Below are positions 51,056 through 62,661 of a stretch of 64,000 bases of DNA, piece after piece. The stretch is taken from NCBI RefSeq assembly GCF_041381155.1, contig NC_091147.1:28059349-28123348 (forward strand), given 5' to 3'. Source of the stretch: Argopecten irradians. Taxonomy: Eukaryota; Mollusca; Bivalvia; Pectinida; Pectinidae. Made by a program: the position numbers and the translations under genes. How positions within the stretch are numbered: position 1 is the stretch's first letter; every line of letters begins with the position of its first letter. Below the pieces are notes generated by a model. It had not been told where the DNA came from, searched no databases, and saw nothing but the letters and a program-made list of their open reading frames with translations.

Positions 51056-52462
51056 GTGACGATGTTATCCTTTTTTGTATTCCTGGGACTGTACCTTAGT
51101 ACAGCCCTAGCCAGTCCTTGCTGTAGTGTGTGTGACTGCGAATCCAACGTCATAAAATGCGAATCCAAAGCTCTTGACGATATTCCGCTCTGTGCACCTG
51201 CTGATGTGAATGGATACACAGAAATGCGACTAGCAAACAACATGATACCATCAAGCCTGACTTTTAGTCGTATTCCAGATACAATAAAAGTTCTTGATTT
51301 GTCCAATAACACGCTATCAACCTTTAACGTTGACAAAGTCCGTTACAGCCTGGAGACGTTAGACCTGAGTGGTAACGAGCTGCGTCGGGTACCTACGCTT
51401 GACAAGCTGCCGTCCCTGCATGACCTTGACATCACATCAAATCCAATTCCCTCTACCAGCGCGGGATTCCCAGACGCCATTTTCCGACAGCTAGGGACTA
51501 ATCTCACAGCCCTTCATATTGGACACCCGCAAACCTTCATGACCTTTCCTCACACTATCAGTACCCATCTTCCCAAGCTTGAAACTTTAGAAATCAATGG
51601 CGCACATCCAGCTTTCAGTAATTTGCCACCAACGGCATTCAGAGCTTTCGAGTTGGTGCTTCACTACCTTTACATAAGGAACACCCATCTTTACGCCGTC
51701 CCTCTGACTTTGAGAAGACTTAGGAACCTGCGAGAACTTTACTTTGAGGGAAACCCTATTCACGATTATGGACTGCTACCCGAGGCTTTTAGTGGACTTA
51801 ATAGTCTAGAGCTTTTGTCATTGAAAAACGACAGCCTGACCACATTCCCTGCCATCGTGAATAATCTCAGTGACAAATTGAAAACACTCATACTCGACGA
51901 CAACATGCTTCTATTCATACGCGAGAACGCCCTTAACATGGTCAATAGGAGCAACATTGAAAAGCTGTCTCTCCGCGGGTGTCAGCTTGACAGAATTCCC
52001 GGAGCAATGGCAGATGACAGCGGAACCTACCTCCAGGGGTTAAAAGTTTTAGATTTATCAAACAACAAGATCCAGAGCATTGACCGCAATGACCTTCACG
52101 ATCTCCAAAGTCTCCAAAGTGTCTCCTTTAGCCAGAATCCTCTCGCTTACGTGTCGACATTAGCGTTCAAGAATCTCGAAAGGTTAGCTTTTATCGATTT
52201 CAGCAGTACAAGCCTCAAGGTTATCCCAATGGCGTTGACAAATATCAATAGACATGGCCTCGACATCGACCTAAGGAATACAGATGTTGAATGTGTTTGC
52301 GAACTAGCCTGTTTTGAGAAGTATTACCGGTTGCATGGATTTAAGGTCCATGGAGACTGTGAAACCGTCAGTGTTAGTTTGTCGAGCTACCTAAATACGA
52401 CGGTACCAGCTTGTCCGAACTACTTGGGTACACAGTTCCCTACCTGTAAAACAGTTAATTAA
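51056..52462 (+). CDS. LRR-3: secreted leucine-rich-repeat protein, 466 aa from the visible ATG
   Basis: An acceptor (TTTTTACAG) ends at 51055. The exon reads VTM then LSFFVFLGLYLSTALASPCC, a good signal peptide if translation starts at ATG 51062. By analogy with LRR-1 and LRR-2 a tiny upstream exon may supply an earlier Met; I did not find it. The N-terminal cap is CCSVCDCESNVIKC. About 12 LRRs follow (LDLSNNTLSTFN, LDLSGNELRRVPTL, LSLRGCQLDRIPGAM, LDLSNNKIQSIDRNDL). The C-terminal cap is VECVCELACFEKYY...DC...ACPNY, with stop TAA. There is no anchor. It is clearly a paralogue of LRR-1 and LRR-2 but diverged, so the cluster is old. Confidence 0.92.
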   Translation: MTMLSFFVFLGLYLSTALASPCCSVCDCESNVIKCESKALDDIPLCAPADVNGYTEMRLANNMIPSSLTFSRIPDTIKVLDLSNNTLSTFNVDKVRYSLETLDLSGNELRRVPTLDKLPSLHDLDITSNPIPSTSAGFPDAIFRQLGTNLTALHIGHPQTFMTFPHTISTHLPKLETLEINGAHPAFSNLPPTAFRAFELVLHYLYIRNTHLYAVPLTLRRLRNLRELYFEGNPIHDYGLLPEAFSGLNSLELLSLKNDSLTTFPAIVNNLSDKLKTLILDDNMLLFIRENALNMVNRSNIEKLSLRGCQLDRIPGAMADDSGTYLQGLKVLDLSNNKIQSIDRNDLHDLQSLQSVSFSQNPLAYVSTLAFKNLERLAFIDFSSTSLKVIPMALTNINRHGLDIDLRNTDVECVCELACFEKYYRLHGFKVHGDCETVSVSLSSYLNTTVPACPNYLGTQFPTCKTVN

Positions 52463-53544
52463 GTATACACGCCGCATGTGAATACTACCATTATCTCCCT
52501 ATCGACTGATTTTGGCTTCGTAAATTGTAAATATGCTAAATTAATTGTGATAAATTGACATTCTATGACATGTGTCATTAGAATGGAGAATAATGATTCT
52601 GCTTATCTCAACTAAGTTGCCGCTGTGTTAAAATTTGAATTCGCTTCTAAAATAATGGTGAAGCCTATGACGTATGATGTCTGAGCATGAGCAATGACTT
52701 CTTAGAATCAAACATCTCCACCGTTTCATGTGATGATTATTCACAGTAGTATATTTCGTTTCTCAAGCAGTTGATATTCGTTTAATGAACGTCGATAATT
52801 CGTGAGAAAAACCATTATCGTACAACGATCATATATTTTAGAAGAAAAAATAACGTGGATATTTGTAAGAAAATCCACCAAAAAGATTCATTCATGATGT
52901 CCTTCAATAACAGACTGACGGTTTTGAGTAATTCAGTGATTTCTTTAACTAGTTGATTCCAAAGTGTCTTACTCAGTGCTTGAATAAATCCTAATTTCTG
53001 CAAGGTAAACCTTGTTTGTTCTTATATCAGAGAATGCTATTACTGAAGAACAATATTCTTTCCTTTCATATGATATTTTAAGAAAAGAGTTTTGCAAGCC
53101 CTGGGGAAAATCTAAATTCTATAATTAAATTAAGAAGTTACTACAACTACCAATATTTCAACGCAAATTATTCTGTAGATTTTCTTGGCGTCATTTTATT
53201 AATTCTATCATGACGTCACAATGTCAGTTCCGCCAATAGAATCGTTTCAGGTTATAATAATTTTCTTTGTTTTCATACTAAATCTGGCCTTCTGATTAAC
53301 AAACACTTTTTTGCATACCACTATGGAAAAAAAATCCGATAATACCTCGGCGTTATGGAGACGTCACTTTGTTGTGTATATTGATTCAGAAAAAGAATCC
53401 CTTGAAAAGTCACTAGAATGGTACATTTAAACATAGTTTATTGTATCAAATAGATTATAAAATTAATTAAGGATTAACTTGAACAGCTAATTTATGTTAT
53501 GGAGATAAAACACAAAAATCTGAGTGTACTCAAAATATATTTCT
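52463..53544. other. 3' flank of LRR-3, no further gene
   Basis: AATAAA occurs at 52984, far downstream; no nearer canonical signal is obvious. 53190-53310 contains TGACGTCACAATG and TTTTCATACTAAATCTGGC. These have an inverted relative near 62800-62870 (GTGACGTCAT, CGGATTTAGTATGAAAAC), possibly a further dispersed repeat. Confidence 0.4.
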
Positions 53545-54215
53545 TTCACACCTAGGGGTGTAAAACTGGCTGGTCTAAGGCAATACACTCATGTCGCCTG
53601 AGGCTGTATTGCAGTAAAGCCTCGTGACGTCACAGCGTCAACAAAATTACTATTTTCTCGATAAAATTTTAACATTTTTTTTTCTCAAACTTGGCTGGTT
53701 TTTCTATAAAAGATGCAAAAACGGAATTTGTATAAAAAATATCACGTAATTTTCCATGTATGGAAAATCGGCTTCCAGTCGTGGATTTCTTCGAATTGTT
53801 TTTAAAATGGCGGGATATTATAGTTATAAAATTACAATAAAACGTCGAGGTATGAAAGTAAAAATACTCTTTCATAAGTGGATATGAAGGATAGAAATAT
53901 TCTACATTCGGGATCACAAATTTTCGGCAAGCCTCGGGTTTTACATATTTCGACCCTCGGGTAGAATATCCCTATCCTTCATAGCCACATATAAAAGAGT
54001 CTTATAATATATAGCGAGGCTGTATTACATGGCTACTCATGCAATAAAACCTCGGAACGTCACAACACTAACAAAATACTGTTTTCTCGTTAATTTTTAA
54101 AAGCAATTTCAGAAACTAGGCTGGTATTATTGGAATGGTCGGATTTACAAAAAAAATGTATCGCGCATTTTTATGTTTGGATATTTGATTTGCAGCCGCC
54201 TTTTACAAAATGGCG
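53545..54215 (+). repeat. Repeat family B, copy 2 with partial second copy
   Basis: 53545-54010 follows the 11065-11545 copy block by block, ending in the CCTATCCTTCATAGCCACAT hairpin arm. 54011-54215 restarts with GCGAGGCTGTATTACATGGC, CAATAAAACCTCGG and a TTTGATTTGCAGCCGC block, so it is a second, truncated copy in tandem. Confidence 0.75.
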
Positions 54216-54424
54216 TTAGCATCTGTTATGATAAGTATCTCACAGTATGAGAATAATAGAACCTTATTATTCCTTTTATAGTGGAGCAGATAAGTGCAGA
54301 AATTTGGCTAAATTGTGCACATTATGATAAAAGCATGAAACTTGGCACAAATGAAGTTTAGGCCAAAAGAAAACTTTTTGGCATCTGGGCCATCGCGAAT
54401 TAACCTTATGACGTCACTGGCGGC

Positions 54425-55400
54425 CATTTTCCAAGATGGCGGCCAAATTTTTCAAAAACCTTAATTTAGATCAATAATGAGCAATGTTTCTGATTTTTTC
54501 CCTTTATTCATTCCTAAATGATGTATGAATGAAAAATAAAACATTTGCGACATTGATTTTTTTTTTAAATTGATAGAAGTTAAAGAAATTCTTTATCAAT
54601 CCATTTTCCAAGAAGTTTTTTTCAAAAACCTCATTATAGATCAATGGCAAGCAATTTTTATTCATTTTTTTCATTTTATACATCCCTAATTGAAGTATGA
54701 ATGAAAAAGAAATATTTGCGACACTAATTAAAAAAAAGTAATAGGATTTTAAATTTTTTGTATATCAATTTGACGTCAATAGGTGTCATTTTCCAAGATG
54801 GCCGCCAAAACTTTTCAAAAACCTCATTATAGATCAATGGTTAGCAATATTTCTAATTTTTTTCATTTTATTAATTCAAATTTCATTTATGAATGAAGAA
54901 TAAAACATTTGCGAAACTAATTTTTTAAAATTTATATAACATTAAGAAATCTTATATCAATTTGACATTGATAGGTGTCATTTTCCAAGATGGCCGCGAA
55001 AACTTTTCAAAAATCTCATTATAGATCAATGGTTAGCAATTTTTCTGATATTTTCATTTTATTAATTCCAACTTCATGTATAAATTGAAAATAAAACATT
55101 GACGACACTATTTTTTTCTAAATTAGTAGAAGTTTAAGAAATTTTATATCAATTTGACGTCAAATAAAGAATGACAATAGTTGTCATTTTCCAAGATGGC
55201 CGCCATTTTTTTCAAAAACTTCATTTAAGCTCAGTAGTAAGCAATATTTTTTATTTTTCTTTTTACTTTATTCATTCCTAATTGATGTATCATTGAAAAA
55301 TAAAATGTTTGCAATACTAATTAAAAAAATTTTATAATTTAAGAAATTTTTAAAAAGTAAGTCGTCATTGGGTGTCCTTTTCCAAGATGACATTTGCTGA
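54425..55400 (+). repeat. Left subterminal tandem array, about six units of 177-205 bp
   Basis: TTTTCCAAGATGG-like cores occur at about 54425, 54602, 54787, 54979, 55184 and 55376. Each of the first five is followed by TTTTTCAAAAACYTCATTA, TAGATCAATGG and an ATGAATGAAAAATAAAACAT block. Confidence 0.8.
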
Positions 55401-55756
55401 AAACAATTGATGTTTGTAATATCAGCACATGTACTAGAGGATGCTATATGACATCATTGCTGCCTTTTTCTAAAATGGCTGCCTAAAGCACTGACCGTTT
55501 TCTTTTTTTCTTTGAAGTCTATCGAACTTATTTTCTTTCTCAAATGATGTTTGAACATTTAATAAGTAATTGAATACATTTCAAATAATTATTTTGACAA
55601 AAGTACTTCAGGGAAATTTAATATGAAGGCATTGACTGCTATTTTACAATATGCCGCTGAAATTGCCATATTAATGATAGATTTTTTGGCCGATTTGTTT
55701 TGTCAAATTATCCAGCTTTTACTGTATAAACCATTTGTCGCATTAAAGGGCAATTT

Positions 55757-56579
55757 GTTTGTTTGTTTGTTTGATTATTTAACGTCCCATTAACAGCTAT
55801 GGTCGTGTAAGGACGGCCTCCCATGTATGCGGTGTGTTAAGTGTATGTTGTGCGAGGTGCGTGTTTTGGGAGACTGCGGTATATTCATGTTGTGTCTTCT
55901 GATTAGTGGAACTGTTGCCCTTTTTAGGTCATTTGACCCGAAGGGTCAGGATGCCCTATAGTCGTCATGTTTCCGACAAAGTGTTCTTATTTTTGAGGTC
56001 GATCCGAAATCCAAGATGGCCGCCACAGCCGCCATCTTGAAAACACATTTTGAACTTCTTCTCAAGTTCTACCGGTGCGATTTGGCTGAAATGATCCTGA
56101 CATGGTCCCGACAAAGTGTTCTTATTTTTCGGGTCGATCCGAAATCCAAGATGGCCGCCACAACCGCCATCTTGAAAACACATTTTAAACTTATCAAGTT
56201 CTACTGGTGCGATTTGGCTGAAACTTCCCTGAAATGATCCTGACATGGTCCCGACAAAGTGTTCTTATTTTTCGGGTTGATCCAAAATCAAAGATGGCCG
56301 CCACAGCCGCCATTTTGAAAACACATTTTGAACTTCTTCTCAAGTTCTACCGGTGCGATTTCGCTGAAACTTGCATGAGATGATCCTGACATGGTCCCAA
56401 CAAAGTGTTGTTACATCTCTGGTTGGTCCCAAATCGAAGATGGCTACCATGACACTGTATCTAATTATTTCCTATATGATTATTGCCAAGGTAGTCAGAT
56501 GACCGTTAAGGCCCTTGGGCCTCTTGCTATAGTTCTATATCACTGAAGCATGCCGCCAAAGACACCAAGCAACACACCC
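55757..56579 (-). mobile_element. Repeat family C copy with 17-bp target duplication, interrupted by family E
   Basis: Flanked by CATTAAAGGGCAATTTG (55741-55757) and CATTAAAGGGCAAATTG (56580-56596), which differ at one base. On the minus strand the copy ends in GCTGTTAATGGGACGTTAAA and AATCAAACAAACAAAC, a SINE/LINE-like tail. A variable-length target duplication and simple-sequence tail are typical of LINE-driven insertion. The parts 55757-55924 and 56528-56579 are continuous in other copies. Confidence 0.8.
55925..56527 (+). mobile_element. Repeat family E, complete copy nested in family C
   Basis: Begins TTAGGTCATTTGACCCGAAG and GGTCAGGATGCC. Ends CAGATGACCGTTAAGGCCCT and TGGGCCTCTTGC. Inside is a tandem block (55974-56400) of three units of 134-144 bp with CCGACAAAGTGTTCTTATTT, CCAAGATGGCCGCCACAGCC and TTCTACCGGTGCGATTT. 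The short ORFs on both strands here are products of this block. Confidence 0.75.
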
Positions 56580-57190
56580 CATTAAAGGGCAAATTGGCGG
56601 TATATCTTCTATTCAGTTGTATTTCATGTATGCCAATAGGACTAAGTCAAAATAGCATACAAGTCTTTGTAATCCTTTCACCAAGGATGTTCTGTTAACT
56701 AAAACAAGTTAACCTCAAGTATAATTATTTGCATTGATGTTATCTTTCAATAGAGAGCAGTGACTATGTACTTTGAATGTTTTTAATCCTTTATTTATGA
56801 TTCTACATTATACCCTGAAATACATGCCTATGAAAGTATATGATCTGTTTAAAGCACATACATGTACATGAATGTACACTATGAAACTGTGGTACAGTAT
56901 TAGGTTGACATTTTAAAGCTGAAAACATACATTCTTTTCAAAATAATCATAACCATATATTTTTTATCATGCTAAGCTTTATACTAATGCTATCAAGGTT
57001 GGTTGATACAATAACATTCAAATGTAGTACCTAGTTATCTACGTAGAAATCACAAACAATTTTGGCATCAAATTAAGAGAATTAAAGAGTTCTGAATATA
57101 TATTTTGTAGTTTTCTTTGAAAATTAAATATAATTATCATAACATTTTAATTCTATATTTCAGCATTACGTCTGAAATTTGAAACTGACA

Positions 57191-57600
57191 AATAGGTCAA
57201 GGTCATCCATATTAAGAATCCTGTTAGCCCATTATATCAGCATGTTACAGGCCCAATAACATTTATCTAGGCTTTCCAGAACCTGTCAAGAAGTTGTTTA
57301 AAGATTTAAGGTTATGCCAAAGCATATGTGACCTTAAGCAAAGGTCATTCATATTAACATATTAATTTGTAGTAGACCTTCATTTATTTCAGCATGCTGT
57401 AGACCCCCTATCAGATCTCTAGACATTCCAGAACTTGACAAGTGCCATTTGAAAGTTGTAGGTGTTTAGGGCCCAGTGACATTGAATGAAGGTCAAAGTC
57501 ATTTATGTTAACAAACTTAGTAGTCCTTTAAATTATTATTATTGCTCTTCATGCAATAACAGGTATATTGGCGTTCCAGAACTTGACAAGAAGATTTTTA
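57191..57600 (+). repeat. Diverged tandem repeat, three units of about 145 bp
   Basis: AAGGTCATYCATATTAA, CAGCATGYTRYAGRCCC, YTCCAGAACYTGWCAAGAAG and GTTGTTTAA blocks recur three times. It lies inside the foldback element. Confidence 0.65.
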
Positions 57601-58116
57601 ATTAAATTTCCGAAGAATTCCACTTTAGAACTTTGACCATTATTTCCAACCGGAAGTTGCCCTTTTAAAGAATAACAATTACATTAGTTGTTGCTTGCAT
57701 CTTTTTATTCTAGATAACAGATCCAAAAAAGAAAGAAATTCGTTAAGCAGTTAACGAAATATTGACAAATGTAAGTTAAAATCAGGAAGCGAGTTCAGAG
57801 CGGCCATATTTGATTTTTGACCAAGATAAAATGGCTGATATCACGCCTTCAACTCATGCCATACACAATGGCGACACGTTCATTTACATATATTTTACCA
57901 TTTCGGAGATCGTTTAATTTTATACAATATTAGATGCAGAAGAATAAAAAACAATAGGTCTTTCACCCGAAGCCCTAACAATTATTTTTAATTATTATTG
58001 GTAATAAAGACAATAACTAATTTAATCATATAAACATTGTTTGAGAAGGATCAACGGTGAAACGGAGAAAAAAAGACTTACAATTACATTCTGAAATGGG
58101 CTATTTAAGTGTTTTT

Positions 58117-58735
58117 GGTGGCCTTGGAAAATTGCCGCCAGTGACGGCGTGTTTATGTCTGTAAATTCTTTTTATTTAGAAACAAAATGTTTATTTATTC
58201 ATTTTCAACATTTTAGTATCATTTTAGTATCATTTACGCAGTTTAAAAATGAGTAAATCCTCTAAAAAATAAATCTATTACGGGGTTTTAATCGATGTTG
58301 GCGGCCATCTTGGAAAATGGCCGCCGTTAACGTCATCAGAAAATGTCGCTTAATACTACATTTAAAAAATGATAAAGTCAAAAATTAATTCAGTCATTTA
58401 ATCAAAAGTGGAGAAGGTTTAAGGGCGAAAAATTTCAAAAAAAGGTTACAATAAATCTGAATGGGGTTTTACAATTAATCTGAAATGGGGTTTTTAAGTG
58501 TTTTTGGCGGCCATCTTGGAAAATGGCCGCCATTGACATCATCAGAAAATGCCGATAAATAATATCTTTAAAAAAATAATAAAGTCGACAATTCATCCAA
58601 TCATTAAAACATTGTTTGAGAAGGATTAATGGCAAAAAAAATCATAAAAAAGACCTACAATTAATCTGAAATGGAGTTTCAAAATGTTTTTGGCAGCCAT
58701 ATTGGAAAATGGCCGCCAGTGACGTCATATGGCTA
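58117..58735 (-). repeat. Right subterminal tandem array, about four units of 183-206 bp
   Basis: GGCCATCTTGGAAAATGGCC cores occur at about 58117, 58300, 58506 and 58690. Each is preceded by ATTAATCTGAAATGGGGTTT-like sequence and followed by GACRTCATCAGAAAATG. The core is shared, in inverted orientation, with the left array, but the rest of the unit is different. Confidence 0.8.
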
Positions 58736-58847
58736 ATTCGCGATGGCCCAGAGGCCAAATTTTTTTCTTTTGGCCTAAACTTCATTTGTACCGAATTTCA
58801 TGCTTTTATCATAATGTGCACGAAATATGCACTTATCTGCCCCACTA

Positions 58848-59305
58848 TTAGGCCACGGGCTAGGAAGGTCCCACATGCACCCCCTCCCCAAACCTCCGAA
58901 CCAATATTTTTCTTAAAAATGTTAACATTGCATAAGTTGGAACGAACTTGGTTATGACGTCATCAAGATGGCCGCCACCTCGAATTTCACTGAAAAATTA
59001 AAATAGTCATAACATTGACATTTTTCAACCGAAATAGACAAATGAGGTATCAAAATGACCACAATAGAAAATCAAATACATATCAGGACCAAATAATCCA
59101 ATATATGCAGTGAGTTCTACGCAGGAAATGAAAATATCGGATTTTAAGCTCAAAAATGGTATTTTTTTAGCAATTTTTTCATATTTGGCTTGACGCAGCA
59201 AACAAGTTTTCCAACAGCAAACTTTTATTTCTAATCGTTTTTTTTAACTTATGAATTAGTTTAAACAACAACAACAATACCAATGTTAACATTGACTAAT
59301 AGCAT
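58848..59305. other. No gene recognised
   Basis: Contains TGACGTCATCAAGATGGCCG at 58956, echoing the array core, then AT-rich sequence. No coding segment is seen. Confidence 0.4.
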
Positions 59306-60330
59306 CTTACATGGAGCCAGTCAAGTGGACGGGGATATCTCAACCTGAGTGAAAGATTTTGGCTAATTAAACCGAGGCTTGCCGAGGGTTGATTGTCAAA
59401 ATCTTTCATGAGGGTTGATACATCCCTGTCCACCTGACTGGCCACATGTAAGATTCTTTTTCTCCCATACTGTAACGAGCAAAGGTAATAATTCTTTCGA
59501 CATGAACGTCACTGTGCGTAAAAATGGTCGCCGCGTGTCTTGATGACGACACTGTCTAGCGCGTGTGAGCTGTCTTTTCCCTACCCCGGTAAAAGACAGA
59601 GGTATCTTTTCCCTAACAACCGCGGGATAACCTTGTCAAGTATGGGAGAAAGAGTTATCCCGCAGTTTGCTAAGGAAAAGATAACTCTGTCTTTTACCGG
59701 AAAAGGGCAGCTCGCACGCAGTTGATAATGACGTCATCAATACATGCAGAGATTATTGTCGAGGACGTCATTAATTGTCAACACTATAAAAATAATTTCT
59801 AATCTGATTTTTTTGTAATAGGAGAAAAACAATCTTACTTGGGTCAAGTGGACAGAGATATCTCAATTGTGAAAGATTATGGCCAACAACCCTCGGCAAG
59901 CCTCTGGCTGACCAGCCAAAGTCTTTCACTCGGGTTGGAATTAATAGAATTTTACATGGGTCTGTCAAGTGGACAGGGATATCTCAACCCGAGTGAAAGA
60001 TTTTGGCTGGTCAACACGAGGCTTGCCGAGAGATGACCAGACAAAATATTTTACGAGGTTTGACATATCCCTGTACACCTGACTGACCCATGTACATATG
60101 TAAGATTATTTTTCTTCCATGCTTTACCAAAAAATGGTGAAAATTCAGTCAACATGAACGTCGCTGTGCGTAAAATGGTCCCCGCAGGTAATGATGACGT
60201 CACTTTCTAGCGCGTATGAGTTGTCTTTTCCCTACCCCGGTAAACGACAGAGTTATCTTTTCCCTAGCAACCGCAGGATAACCCTGTGAAGTATGGGAGA
60301 AATCCCTGTCCACTTGAGAGAGCCATGTTA
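59306..60330. repeat. Repeat family A, compound array of palindromes
   Basis: Palindrome 1 (59306-59453) has arms CTTACATGG...GGATATCTCAACCT and inverted AGGGTTGATACATCCC...CACATGTAAG. A second palindrome (about 59565-59710) is built on CTTTTCCCTACCCCGGTAAA and CGGGATAACC with inverted partners. Both types recur once more, at 59840-60105 and 60215-60330. A partial copy is at 1-365. No coding potential beyond short chance ORFs. Confidence 0.75.
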
Positions 60331-60339
60331 TATTATATT

Positions 60340-60485
60340 AATCATTTTAAATGTCGATATGAAGGACAAGAATATTGTACCTTTAGGGATCACACAATAT
60401 CTTAGATCCCTCGGCAAGCGTAAGTTATTACATTTCTGTTCCTCTCAGGAAGAATATCCCTATCCTTCATAGCCACATAAGATAG
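60340..60485. repeat. Repeat family B, hairpin fragment
   Basis: GTCGATATGAAGGACAAGAA at the left and ATCCCTATCCTTCATAGCCA at the right match the terminal hairpin of family B. The long body of the family is missing. Confidence 0.6.
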
Positions 60486-62558
60486 AGGCTTTATCTAATT
60501 AGTTACCATCATAAAAGTCGAAGTAAAGAATAATTTTAACTTTATTTTTTATCATTTGTCTTTCTTTGAATGATTCCAAGCCGACTGCAAAATGCAGAAA
60601 TGACAAAAATACAGGTTAGAAATGGACACACTTCCGATTGGATGGCAAAATCACGCCTAGCTCTCAAAATTATTTCGTTTAAAAGACTTAAGTATATAAT
60701 GATGAAATAGCAATGTGCCCCAAAGCTATATGCAAAACTCATTTCATAGCTTAGAACTGTCATGGGTTCAATTAACAAGAAGCTGTCTGTCCCATTAACA
60801 AATCAAATCAAATCAATTTGATATACATTTGCGATATAGCAATCAAGCAACAATTTTAGTCGCGTATGCAACTATATGGCTAGATTTACCCCTATTACCC
60901 CCATCGAGTCCCTCGCCCGATAGCGAATGTAGCTGTAAATAGCTATCCAAATTTGAATCCAAACCCACAGGAATATTGCATAAAGTTATGAGCTATATTT
61001 GTAGAAGGTATGTATAGAAATATATGGCCAAGTGACCCCTTTTGACCCCACCCCAGGCCCTATAGAGAACAACCTACTAAATGCTTTTCGATAGAACACA
61101 GTGTTTACGTTATGGCATCTACTTCTAACATTATTGAATTCCGGTGAACTACCATGTTTTATACTTAAAGTATACGTACTCACAATAGAAAGAAAAAAAG
61201 AAGGTGTCTTTCAGCTCAAACTCTCACCAGGGTAGCGATTTTGAAATAAGGTTCATTCGGCACTGAAAAATCATGAAATTTTCACGTTTGTGCCTTCTAA
61301 TTATCAATATTGATATTTTTTAACTTTAACTTCAATCTGAATATCCAAAGTCATAACATGGTTATCTATGAAAAATGAATGCTCGGATCAAAATTTTATC
61401 CTGTGCTCAATGTTGTATACACAGGGGCCATTTCGAAAGTCTTTTTTTTTCATTTAGTTGGTTATTCCTGTATGACCAGTCAAAACCAATTGTTCAATTT
61501 CTATTCCAGATGCTTCATAGATATTATGAGCGAAAGAAGATATATGTAATATGAGCAATATCTGTTTGTAACTTTCCGAAAAGAAATCATTTACAACTTT
61601 ACCACCAAATTAACCTCTTTTGTCCCCCCAGGCCCCCATGTGGTCAGCAATTGTACGAATTTGAACTTCCACACCATGAGGATAATACACGTCAAATTTA
61701 TTTTCAAGAATTCGTTATTGTGAATTGTTGACGGACGCAATAGTAAGGCATAAGCTCATACCTAATATATATCTGTTTGTCATACCAATTCGATGACGAA
61801 AGGGACGTAATTCGTTAAACAGTGTTATAATGCGCGTATTTCATAATTTTATTTCATATTTTGGAATGAAATGTGTGATACTCGGATTATGATGATAACC
61901 CGTTTTAAAGATCAATTAACATGTTCTGTGTACTTTTGGTTCTTTCCCTTCCTCCCACCCATCAAAGAATCCACTCGCTCACTTCAATTTAATTAATCAG
62001 TCAGTCTCCAAGCATATCTTAGCACCATCCTAACTGTACTACAACGAATCAAATATTCATTATGTTTTTTCTAAACATCTATTTCATTTTTAATTTCGAT
62101 TTATTTCTTAATGTTTCTTTCTGCTACCTTTTTACCTTGTATATTAAAAATTTCCATCTAATGAATATATCCAAAAAAGTTTGGTTTTTACTCAATCAGG
62201 GTCAAATTTGGCTTTTACTAATAATAGAACAGCTGCGTCCAGAACATCTGGCAGATTGGCTAGATTAGTCAGTGAGTTCCCCGTCTGATTACAATGCGTC
62301 ACGTCGATCTCTGTGCTACCAAGTCGACATTGTTTATCAGGACTCTCTTGCAGACAGTCCCAGACAGTTCTGGTAGACAGGCGGCGTGAAGAAGGCGGCA
62401 CGGTAAGAACACAGGATAATTTCAACAAACTCACAGAGTTTCAATACACGTAAAATGTCTTTTACAGAAGCATCTCTTCGCTTAAACAAGTCTATTATTA
62501 CATTCCTTCATTATGTAATCAACTTACTATTATTCATTTAAGCATTGATGTCACTATA
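60486..62558. other. No gene recognised
   Basis: AT-rich intergenic stretch. The ORFs at 60542-60778, 60986-61183, 62062-62268 and 62192-62434 have no domain or splice context. CCCCCATGTGG-type and ACCCCTTTTGACCCCACCCC patches (60890-61070, 61620) suggest a diverged dispersed repeat. Confidence 0.35.
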
Positions 62559-62661
62559 TTCCATCGGGGTATCAAAGAAATTTTGTTTGCGAACTGTGTG
62601 AATCCGCGTAGAGGATTCTCACAAAAGTTTGCAAACAAAATTTATTTCATAACCGGATGAA
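62559..62661. mobile_element. 103-bp palindromic element
   Basis: TTCCATCGGGGTATCAAAG and AAATTTTGTTTGCGAAC are mirrored by GTTTGCAAACAAAATTTA and TTTCATAACCGGATGAA. The inner loop is GCGTAGA, flanked by GAATCC and GGATTC. An almost complete hairpin, as in a very short MITE. Confidence 0.75.

Larger units (their letters stand above)
54279..58847. mobile_element. 4.57-kb foldback-type element with satellite-like inverted ends
   Basis: The tips TAGTGGAGCAGATAAGTGCA and, inverted, TAGTGGGGCAGATAAGTGCA start inverted repeats of about 145 bp. These share GTGCACATTATGATAAAAGC, AAATGAAGTTTAGGCCAAAA and TCTGGGCCATCGCGAATTA. Each end then runs into a tandem array of about 190-bp units centred on CCAAGATGGCCGCC. 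No transposase is seen. The interior (55400-58100) holds a nested retroposon-like copy and another tandem block. The design recalls foldback transposons, whose long ends contain tandem repeats; the assignment is inference. Confidence 0.75.

Noticed and set aside
55965-56246. Overlapping ORFs of 93 (minus) and 73 (plus) codons with repeated peptides
   Set aside because: Both are translations of the 134-144-bp tandem block of repeat family E; the repeated peptides are a by-product.
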